Source: Gordonia westfalica
GTDB lineage: Bacteria; Actinomycetota; Actinomycetes; Mycobacteriales; Mycobacteriaceae
NCBI RefSeq assembly: GCF_900105725.1
Contig: NZ_FNLM01000034.1
Location: forward strand, 1,116,001 to 1,180,000
DNA: 64,000 bases
Direction of reading: 5' to 3'
A program made the translations under genes and the position numbers. Positions 58,089 through 64,000 of the stretch are shown piece after piece. The notes below the pieces were generated by a model. That model saw nothing but the letters and a program-made list of their open reading frames with translations. It was not told where the DNA came from and searched no databases. Position 1 is the stretch's first letter. Each line of letters opens with the position of its first letter.

Positions 58089-59300
58089 ATGACCGTGCGC
58101 CCGGGGACGTCGACATCTGAGACGTCCCAGACCGATGCGCCGGGCACCCGACGACGCCGCCCGGCCGACCGCAGACGACTCATCGTCGACGCGGCCGCCA
58201 AGGCGTTCAGCGACGGCGGCTATCACGCGGTACGGCTCGACGACATCGCCGAGGCGGTCGGCATCTCCGCGCCCGCGCTCTACCGTCACTTCCCGAACAA
58301 GTACGCACTGTTCGCCGAGACCACCTCCGCCCTCGCCCGATCCCTGCGGTCGGCGCTGGACGCGGTGGACACCGACGGCGACGACGAACTGCGCGCGCTG
58401 CTCGTGGCGATCACGGCCGCCTCCTTCGAGAATCGCCGCAAGGGCGGCCTGTACCGGTGGGAGTCGCGGTACCTCGAGCCCGCCGACCTGGCGATCGTCC
58501 GGGACGTCGTGGTGCATCAGCACCGGCGCGTCCGGGCGGCCGCCCGACGACTCCGCCCCGGCCTCGGCGACGCCGACGCGAATCTGATCGCCGCCGCGAT
58601 GACCAGTGTCGCCGCCAGTCCGACCACACACAGGGCGTCGCTGCCCGCACGCGAGGTCACCACCCTGATCCCCGACGCCGCGTTCAACCTGCTCGACGTC
58701 GACCTCCCCGGTCCGGTGCAACCAGCAGCGCCCGGCGTTCACGGGCTCGCACCGGCCGCGAAACGCGAGATCATCCTGACCGAGGCGATCAATCTGTTCG
58801 CCGCCCGCGGATTCCGCGACGTGACCATCGAGGACATCGCCCATGCCGCCGACCTGCCGGCGTCGGGCGTGTACCGCCACTTCCCCAGCAAGGTCGCCAT
58901 CCTCGAGGCCGCGTTCTGGCGGGCGACCGACCGCGTCACCACCGCGATCTCCGACGCCCTCGCCGCCTCGACGACGCCGCATGAGGCGATCCTCGGCATG
59001 ATTCGCCGGTACGTTCAACTGACTTGCAGCACAACCGATCTGATCAGCGTCTACGAGACCGAGATCGGGCACGCGACGCCCGAGGCACGGGCCGCGCTGC
59101 GCAACCAGCAGCGCATCACGGTCGAAGAGTGGGCCACCTGGGTGAGCCGCGAACGCGAAAACCTCTCGATCACCCACGCCCGCTTCCTGGTGCACGCCGC
59201 GCTCAACGTCGTCACCGACCTGTCGCGGCTGCAGCCGCAACCGTCCCCCGAACGCATCGAGGCATTGTCGGCCCGAATCCTGTTGGGCGGGAAGGACTGA
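58089..59300 (+). CDS. Tandem TetR-family regulator (two HTH domains)
   Basis: 403 residues from ATG 58089. The first TetR_N helix-turn-helix (DDIAEAVGISAPALYRHFPNKYALF) is near residue 50, and a second complete one (EDIAHAADLPASGVYRHFPSKVAIL) is near residue 257, each followed by a ligand-type helical region. So the gene is an internal duplication or fusion. It likely represses the divergent hydratase-fadD5 genes and senses an acyl-CoA. Confidence 0.9.
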   Translation: MTVRPGTSTSETSQTDAPGTRRRRPADRRRLIVDAAAKAFSDGGYHAVRLDDIAEAVGISAPALYRHFPNKYALFAETTSALARSLRSALDAVDTDGDDELRALLVAITAASFENRRKGGLYRWESRYLEPADLAIVRDVVVHQHRRVRAAARRLRPGLGDADANLIAAAMTSVAASPTTHRASLPAREVTTLIPDAAFNLLDVDLPGPVQPAAPGVHGLAPAAKREIILTEAINLFAARGFRDVTIEDIAHAADLPASGVYRHFPSKVAILEAAFWRATDRVTTAISDALAASTTPHEAILGMIRRYVQLTCSTTDLISVYETEIGHATPEARAALRNQQRITVEEWATWVSRERENLSITHARFLVHAALNVVTDLSRLQPQPSPERIEALSARILLGGKD

Positions 59301-59316
59301 CCTCGATACGGCCCTG

Positions 59317-59484
59317 CCCGCCGGTTGAGCCGACACCGAGCGCAGCGAGGAGCCGCCCCCCGCCGGTTGAGCCGACACCGAGCGCAGCGAGGAGCCGCCC
59401 CCCGCCGGTTGAGCCGACACCGAGCGCAGCGAGGAGCCGCCCCCCGCCGGTTGAGCCGACACCGAGCGCAGCGAGGCGTCGCGT
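59317..59484. repeat. 42-bp tandem array
   Basis: Four units start at 59317, 59359, 59401 and 59443. Each contains CCCGCCGGTTGAGCCGACAC and CGAGCGCAGCGAGGAGCC; the last unit diverges after GCGAGG. The array fills the gap between the TetR gene and the convergent Mce-associated gene. Confidence 0.95.
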
Positions 59485-59495
59485 CGAAACCCGCC

Positions 59496-60350
59496 CTACA
59501 GCACCGCGAAGTCGTCCATCAGCCACCGACCGTCCTTCTGCACCAGAGTCACCTGGACGCGCGACTGGTACGGGAATCCCTCGGGGAACTCCTGCGCGGT
59601 CTGCGGCGACTTGATGGTCTGGTCGAGTGTCACCAGCACGACGGCCTTCCCGTCGTCGAGGGACATGATCCCGGCGTTGTCGGCCTTCGCGGTCGACACT
59701 GCCTCCGCTTCGGTGGAGCCTTTTCGGGCGTCCTGCGAGGACTCGATGTAGGTCTGGGTGAACGCGGTCGTCGAGATCTCGCGGATACGACGGTCCAGGT
59801 CGGAGTAGTCGGCCGAGTTGTAGGTCGTGATCTCGGTGGCGTACTTGCGGGCGGTGTCGAGGATCGTCGTGTCGATTGTGCTCACCGCGGTGTCCGCACG
59901 ACTGTCGGCGTTGACGTAGGCGACGGCCAGAACGGCGGTCGACGCCGCGAGCACGACGGCCACGGCGACCAGCGCGACGACCGCCCAGGTCTTCTTCCCG
60001 AGACTCGTCGCCCACCCGGTCCAACGACTGTTTCCGCTGGTAGCGGCTGTCGGGTCCAGCTTGCGGGGAGCACGGTCCGCGGCGGACTCCCCCGACGTCG
60101 TGCTCGCGGCGTCTGCGTCGTCCTGCTCGGTGGCGTCCTGCTCGTCATCGTCCTCGGCGGCCGGCTCTCGGTCTCCGCGGCGCGCCGCCTTGCGGGCGGC
60201 CTTCGCCGCCTTGGCCTCCGCCTCGGCGCGGTACTTGTCCCGGTTCGTGCGGTTTGCCTGCAGGAACTGCTCGCCGTCGAGCGAGGTCACGCCGTCTTCG
60301 ACGTCGGGCGTCACCGTGGGGGCGTCGGAGGTCTGGCGAGGCTTCGGCAT
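59496..60350 (-). CDS. Mce-associated membrane protein
   Basis: 284 residues. The first 115 residues are charged, Ala/Lys/Asp-rich and cytoplasmic. One membrane helix (WAVVALVAVAVVLAASTAVL, about 122-144) precedes an outer domain of the Mce-associated type (ATEITTYNSADYSDLDRRI), ending MDDFAVL. Mce-associated proteins support lipid-importing Mce complexes. No mce operon lies in this window. Confidence 0.88.
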   Translation of the reverse strand: MPKPRQTSDAPTVTPDVEDGVTSLDGEQFLQANRTNRDKYRAEAEAKAAKAARKAARRGDREPAAEDDDEQDATEQDDADAASTTSGESAADRAPRKLDPTAATSGNSRWTGWATSLGKKTWAVVALVAVAVVLAASTAVLAVAYVNADSRADTAVSTIDTTILDTARKYATEITTYNSADYSDLDRRIREISTTAFTQTYIESSQDARKGSTEAEAVSTAKADNAGIMSLDDGKAVVLVTLDQTIKSPQTAQEFPEGFPYQSRVQVTLVQKDGRWLMDDFAVL

Positions 60351-60392
60351 GCGTTCAATGTAGCGATGCCGCGTGGGGCATTGTGTCCGGCG

Positions 60393-60836
60393 TCATACCG
60401 CCGGCAGATCTCCGAGGCTGCCGAGGTCGAGCGACACCCACTGCTCGGGTTCGAGGTACAGCTTGGTCTGCGGGCCGTGCTCCTTCTCCGCCATCTCGAT
60501 GTACGGCTCCACGGCCTGGGGCGGGAGGTAACGAGATGCCATCTCGCGCAGGTCGTCTCGGGTTCCGGCGACCATGTCGACGGCGTTGCCGGACACCGAG
60601 ACGTACTGCAGCCGCGGCGCCACCTCGTCGACCATCAGGGTGAACCTTCCCGCAGCGCGAATGAGGTTCAGCTTCCGGGACTCGGTGCCGGTGAGCACCC
60701 AGGGTCGCCCGCCGGGTGTGTAGTGGTACCAGATCGGCACCGTCAGCGGTGCCCTGCCCGGTTCGGCTTCCACCGACAGCGCCGCGACGTGCGGTTCTGC
60801 CAGAAATGCTTCTCGTTCGCTCTTCGTGAGTGCCAT
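60393..60836 (-). CDS. Pyridoxamine 5'-phosphate oxidase-like (FMN/F420-binding) protein
   Basis: 147 residues. A split beta-barrel protein of the PNPOx-like family with VPIWYHYTPGGRPWVLTG and a FTLMVDEVAPRLQYVSVSG strand. Several actinobacterial relatives use F420 or biliverdin instead of FMN; cofactor here not determined. The presence of a heme oxygenase in the window makes a biliverdin link worth testing. Confidence 0.85.
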   Translation of the reverse strand: MALTKSEREAFLAEPHVAALSVEAEPGRAPLTVPIWYHYTPGGRPWVLTGTESRKLNLIRAAGRFTLMVDEVAPRLQYVSVSGNAVDMVAGTRDDLREMASRYLPPQAVEPYIEMAEKEHGPQTKLYLEPEQWVSLDLGSLGDLPAV

Positions 60837-60959
60837 GTCCCGACGGTAAGCCCGGCTTCTGACACTTGTGCCCGATTCGCCCGGCGCCGTTTCCGCCCAG
60901 TTCGCAGAAGTCGCGAAACGTGGCGTCGACCGTCACGATCCACGACACGTGCCGTCGGA

Positions 60960-61712
60960 CTACTTCCAGGGCGCGAGGACCTCGGCGGCACGTTCGGCGA
61001 GCACCATCTGGAACAGCGGCCCGAAGCTCACGCGCCCGACGCCGAGCGCGGCGAGCGCCGCCTTGTTGTTCTGGGTCGGGTGCCCGATGGCGTTGACCGG
61101 GAGCGGGAGTTCCTCGGTGAGCCGCTTCTGCGTCGCGTCGTCGTGGAATCCGACGGGATAGAGCACGTCGGCTCCGGCCTCCGCGCAGAGCTTCATCCGG
61201 GCGATGGCGCGGTCGACGCGGTCGGACTCGTCGCCGACCTGCTTGAGGAACAGGTCGGTGCGGGCGTTGATGACGACATGGACGTCGGTGGCATCGGACG
61301 CTGCGCGCAGAGCGCCCACGAAGTCGGCGTGTTCCTGCGCTTCGCGGAGTCGGCCGCCTTCGCTGTGGACGGTGTCCTCGATGTTGAGTCCGACGGCCCC
61401 GGCCTCGATGAGGCCGTCGATCAGGGTCTTGGGGTCCTCGCCGTAGCCGGATTCGATGTCGACGGAGATCGGTACGTCGACCGCCGCGGTGATCTGCTTG
61501 ATCCGGGTGGTCAGCTCGTCGAAGGTGATGCCCTCGTTGTCGGGTTTGCCGATCGAGTCCGACACCGGGTGGCTGCCGACGGTGAGTGCGGTGAACCCGG
61601 CGGACACCGCCAGGTTCGCCGACCACGCGTCCCACACCGTCGGCAGGATCACCGGGTCTCCGGGCTTGTGGAGTTCGAGCAGAGTCTTGGCCTTGCCGGC
61701 GAGTTCCGTCAT
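60960..61712 (-). CDS. Isocitrate lyase/PEP mutase superfamily protein
   Basis: 250 residues from the ATG complementary to 61710-61712, preceded by TAGGGGAC. A TIM-barrel enzyme with VPISVDIESGYGEDPKTL (metal-binding Asp/Glu) and VGLNIEDTVHSEGG. The catalytic Cys loop of true isocitrate lyase is not seen, so a carboxyphosphonoenolpyruvate mutase/oxaloacetate hydrolase-like role is more likely. Confidence 0.88.
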   Translation of the reverse strand: MTELAGKAKTLLELHKPGDPVILPTVWDAWSANLAVSAGFTALTVGSHPVSDSIGKPDNEGITFDELTTRIKQITAAVDVPISVDIESGYGEDPKTLIDGLIEAGAVGLNIEDTVHSEGGRLREAQEHADFVGALRAASDATDVHVVINARTDLFLKQVGDESDRVDRAIARMKLCAEAGADVLYPVGFHDDATQKRLTEELPLPVNAIGHPTQNNKAALAALGVGRVSFGPLFQMVLAERAAEVLAPWK

Positions 61713-61766
61713 GTCCCCTACAACTACGCCGGTCGGCCCACACATTCCGGGGGGGTTGGCGAAAGA

Positions 61767-62420
61767 CTACTTGCGCAAGAACAAATGGTGGGTGACTCCG
61801 CTGGGGCTCGGGATCACCTCGTGCTCGAAGCGGTCTTCGAGGTCCTCCGGCGAATCCCACAGGCGCAGCCCCTTGCCGTACGTGACGGGCGCGACCGAGA
61901 CGTGCAGAGTGTCGATGAGGTCGGCGTCGAGGAACTCGCGCACGGTGCTCACGCCGCCGCCGATCCGAACGTCTTTGCCGTCGGCCGCAGCCTTCGCCTT
62001 CTCCGCCGCCTCGGCCGGCGTGGCTTCGAGGAAGTGGAAAGTGGTCTCACCCAAAGTGAACGACGGTCTGATGTGGTGGGTCAGGACGAAGACCGGGGTG
62101 TGGAACGGCGGCTCGTCGCCCCACCACCCCTGCCATTCGTGGTCGGTCCACGGACCGCGCTGGTGTCCGAACTTGTTGCGGCCCATGATCTCCGCGCCGA
62201 TGCTGTGCGTGAAGTCGCGGGTGAAGTAGTCGTCGAGTCCCCGCGAGCCGCCGGGGTCGGTGCGGTTGGGCCAGCTCGCGGTGGCGCCGGCCCACGACAT
62301 CAGCTCCCAGGGTTCGACGGTGTCGCCGAAGGGCCTCTCGAAGGTCTGATTCTCACCGGCACCGATCCCGTCCTGCGAGACCCCGAAGTTCTGCACTCTG
62401 AGTAGCTGCGGCATGGCCAT
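61767..62420 (-). CDS. Dihydrofolate reductase family protein (RibD C-domain-like)
   Basis: 217 residues from the ATG complementary to 62418-62420; an ATG two codons later is equally good. IMGRNKFG, PVFVLTHHIRPSF and the NADPH-binding VRIGGGVSTVREFL segments match the RibD-C/DHFR-like fold. Probably a reductase of unknown substrate. Same strand as the SDR gene upstream. Confidence 0.9.
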   Translation of the reverse strand: MAMPQLLRVQNFGVSQDGIGAGENQTFERPFGDTVEPWELMSWAGATASWPNRTDPGGSRGLDDYFTRDFTHSIGAEIMGRNKFGHQRGPWTDHEWQGWWGDEPPFHTPVFVLTHHIRPSFTLGETTFHFLEATPAEAAEKAKAAADGKDVRIGGGVSTVREFLDADLIDTLHVSVAPVTYGKGLRLWDSPEDLEDRFEHEVIPSPSGVTHHLFLRK

Positions 62421-62496
62421 CCATTTCTGTCGTCGTCGGGCAATCCAACCAGGACAGACTCGTCAATCGCAGCAGAACTCATCGGTGCAGTGCTCC

Positions 62497-63357
62497 TCAG
62501 GAGATGGCGGCCCTGACGATCTCGGCGACCGGCGTCGACGACCGCCCGATCAGCGCCTGCAGATCTCCGGACGTGGTGTCGAGTTCGCCGCGGGCGATAC
62601 CGGCGTCGGAGCCGGCCAGCACGGCGGCGAACTGCTCGGGGATGCCGTTGTCGGCGAGCACCTTGGCGTAGTCGGCTTCCGGCAGATCCCGGTATTCGAC
62701 GGTCTTGCCGGCGACGTCACCGATCACCTTCGCGAGTTCGGCGTAGGTGAGACGTTCGTCGCCGCCGAGTTCGTAGATCTTGCCGCCCTGGTCGGCGTCG
62801 GAGGTCAGGACCGCGGCGGCCGCGGCGGCATAGTCGACTCGGGCCGCACCTGCGACCTTGCCGTCACCCGCAGCACCGAGCAGCGTGCCGGTGGCGACCG
62901 CCTGCCCGATGGACTGGAGGTAGTTCTCCCAGTACCAGCCGTTGCGGAGGAACACCGCCGGGATCGACGACTCCGCCAGCCTCTTCTCGGTGGCGACGTG
63001 TTCGGGCGCCAATGCGAGGCCGCTCGTGGAGGCATTGAGAAGGCTGGTGTAGGCGATCAGCCCGACTCCGTTCGCCTCCGCCGCCTCGATCACGTTGGTG
63101 TGCTGGGGAACTCGACGCCCGACCTCCGAACCCGAGACCAGGAGCAGCTTGTCGACACCGTCGAGTGCGCGTCGGAGCGCGGCCGGATCGTCGTAGGTGG
63201 CGACGCGAATCCGGACGCCCTTCGACGCGAGGTCGGCGGCCTTCGCCTCGTCGCGCACGACGGCCACGATGTCCGCGGCGGGAACACCCCGCGCGAGGAG
63301 TTCACCGATCGCCAGCCCGCCGAGCTGCCCGGTTGCGCCTGTCACTGCTGTGGTCAT
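62497..63357 (-). CDS. NAD(P)H-binding SDR/quinone oxidoreductase (QorB-like)
   Basis: 286 residues from the ATG complementary to 63355-63357. Rossmann motif TAVTGATGQLGGLAIGELLA and the AYTSLLNASTSGLALAPEHVATEK segment mark the NmrA/QorB group of quinone reductases. Regulated most likely by the divergent HxlR gene, as in the common qorB-qorR pair. Confidence 0.92.
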   Translation of the reverse strand: MTTAVTGATGQLGGLAIGELLARGVPAADIVAVVRDEAKAADLASKGVRIRVATYDDPAALRRALDGVDKLLLVSGSEVGRRVPQHTNVIEAAEANGVGLIAYTSLLNASTSGLALAPEHVATEKRLAESSIPAVFLRNGWYWENYLQSIGQAVATGTLLGAAGDGKVAGAARVDYAAAAAAVLTSDADQGGKIYELGGDERLTYAELAKVIGDVAGKTVEYRDLPEADYAKVLADNGIPEQFAAVLAGSDAGIARGELDTTSGDLQALIGRSSTPVAEIVRAAIS

Positions 63358-63395
63358 GTCGTTCTCCTTGTCGTTGCGGTCGGCGCCCACACTGC

Positions 63396-63455
63396 CACTT
63401 ACTTTTCGTAAGTGCAACACCGATGGTTAGCGTATCGGTGTGACCTTCGCTAACC
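63396..63455. promoter_or_regulatory. Nested inverted repeats in the SDR/HxlR divergent promoter
   Basis: Three inverted repeats: CACTTAC-5-GTAAGTG (63396-63414), ACACCGAT-9-ATCGGTGT (63417-63441) and GGTTAGCG-15-CGCTAACC (63425-63455). The first resembles QorR/HxlR-type sites. They cover the space between the divergent starts. Confidence 0.7.
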
Positions 63456-63463
63456 TGGGGTCC

Positions 63464-63853
63464 ATGTCCGACCACGACCCGACCCTCGAAGCCGACGTCT
63501 TCGCACGCGACTGCTCCTCGAGGTCGACGCTGCAGACGGTCACCGGCCGCTGGGGCACACTGGTTCTGATCGCGTTGAGAGAGAGCAACTATCGCTTCAG
63601 CGCCCTACGACGCCGCGTCGACGGCGTGAGTGAACGGATGCTGTCGCAGACGCTCCAGAACCTCGAGCGCGACGGCATGATCGTGCGGACCGTCCTGGAG
63701 GCGATCCCGCCGAAGGTCGAGTACCACCTCACCCCGCTCGGGCGGCAGGTCGCCGACCAGCTGCAAGGGTTGATCGATCTGGTGCAGGGCAGCATGCCGA
63801 CGGTTCTGGAAGCGCAGGCGGAGTACGACGCACGACGTCCAGACGCAGTCTGA
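63464..63853 (+). CDS. HxlR-family winged-helix regulator
   Basis: 129 residues from ATG 63464; GTG 63440 would add eight residues but lies in the operator region. CSSRSTLQTVTGRWGTLVLIALRESNYRFSAL with the Cys near the start is typical of HxlR/QorR redox-sensing repressors. VSERMLSQTLQNLERDGMI is the recognition region. Divergent from the SDR gene, its probable target. Confidence 0.92.
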   Translation: MSDHDPTLEADVFARDCSSRSTLQTVTGRWGTLVLIALRESNYRFSALRRRVDGVSERMLSQTLQNLERDGMIVRTVLEAIPPKVEYHLTPLGRQVADQLQGLIDLVQGSMPTVLEAQAEYDARRPDAV

Positions 63854-63864
63854 CGCCCTCGCCA

Positions 63865-63930
63865 AACCCACCCTTTTTCGGCAAACCCGCCCCGTCGCAG
63901 GGTGGTGATTCTGCCGAAAAAGGGTGGGTT
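63865..63930. terminator. 19-bp inverted repeat after the HxlR gene
   Basis: AACCCACCCTTTTTCGGCA (63865-63883) is perfectly complementary to 63912-63930, with a 28-base loop. The arm contains AACCCACCCTTTTT, which also occurs at 7337-7350 beside another terminator. Confidence 0.75.
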
Positions 63931-63945
63931 CACGGGCCGACGAAA

Positions 63946-63978
63946 AAGCCCGCCGCCTGCTTTCGCAGGGGCGGGCTT
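63946..63978. terminator. Second hairpin near the right edge
   Basis: AAGCCCGCC (63946-63954) pairs with GGCGGGCTT (63970-63978), with an inner CCTGC/GCAGG helix around TTTC. It may serve a gene outside the window. Confidence 0.65.
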
Positions 63979-64000
63979 CTCGTTCTGCTCCCCCAACTGG

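Noticed and set aside
59325..62405. 1026-residue plus-strand frame over the 59.3-62.4 kb genes
   Set aside because: Runs through tandem repeats and antisense to four well-supported minus-strand genes.

Overview
The window is high-GC DNA from a mycolic-acid actinobacterium. Gene content and order match Mycobacteriales, and Gordonia or a close relative fits best. That genus call is an inference from protein resemblance and synteny. From memory, the order gcvT-pepA-sucB-(epimerase)-lipB-lipA-DUF4191-RDD-glnA-glnE-glnA2-panB, then Zn-ribbon-Nif3-cobC-HAD-ptpA-SURF1-cobD, then ahpE-DUF3052-lipoprotein-aceE-mabR-fabD-acpM-kasA-accD6 follows the Mycobacterium tuberculosis segment around Rv2211c-Rv2247. 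Several blocks are inserted into it.

Layout. 0-7.4 kb: lipoate and 2-oxoacid dehydrogenase module (gcvT fragment, aminopeptidase, lipoyl acyltransferase E2, lipB, lipA). 7.4-16.4 kb: nitrogen module with an RDD membrane protein, glutamine synthetase I behind a near-canonical GlnR box, a heme oxygenase/EEP-nuclease pair, the adenylyltransferase glnE and glnA2. 16.7-31.1 kb: pantothenate synthesis (panB), proline iminopeptidase, CYTH/CHAD protein, RNB nuclease, RNase P RNA, a histidine phosphatase that lacks the expected RNase HI domain, Zn-ribbon protein, Nif3, cobC/cobD, HAD phosphatase, ptpA and SURF1. 31.2-37.2 kb: a receptor-type Ser/Thr kinase with an extracellular cyclophilin-like domain, a mycothiol-type enzyme, a WYL regulator, an epimerase and a CPBP protease. 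37.5-41.7 kb: tRNA-Val(TAC) and an Asp23/Gls24 envelope-stress cluster with its sigma factor, AmaP-like proteins and CsbD. 41.7-52.2 kb: peroxiredoxin AhpE, DUF3052, pyruvate dehydrogenase E1 (aceE), and the mycolate FAS-II operon with its regulator MabR. 52.3-64 kb: DUF3145, a serine hydrolase, an NDMA-type alcohol dehydrogenase behind KstR-like and CRP-like sites, FadD5-like ligase, enoyl-CoA hydratase, a double TetR regulator, a Mce-associated protein, small redox enzymes, and an SDR/HxlR divergent pair.

Between 19.5 and 41.3 kb seven genes carry frame disruptions. Most are one-base losses in short G or C runs, and the sigma-factor gene also has an in-frame TAG. The essential genes elsewhere are intact. 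This may be indel error in the assembly or real decay, and the sequence alone cannot decide. Intergenic DNA carries several repeat families: 44-bp and 42-bp tandem arrays, a paired hairpin at both ends of the Asp23 island, and a 70-bp palindrome. I see no insertion sequence, prophage or CRISPR array.
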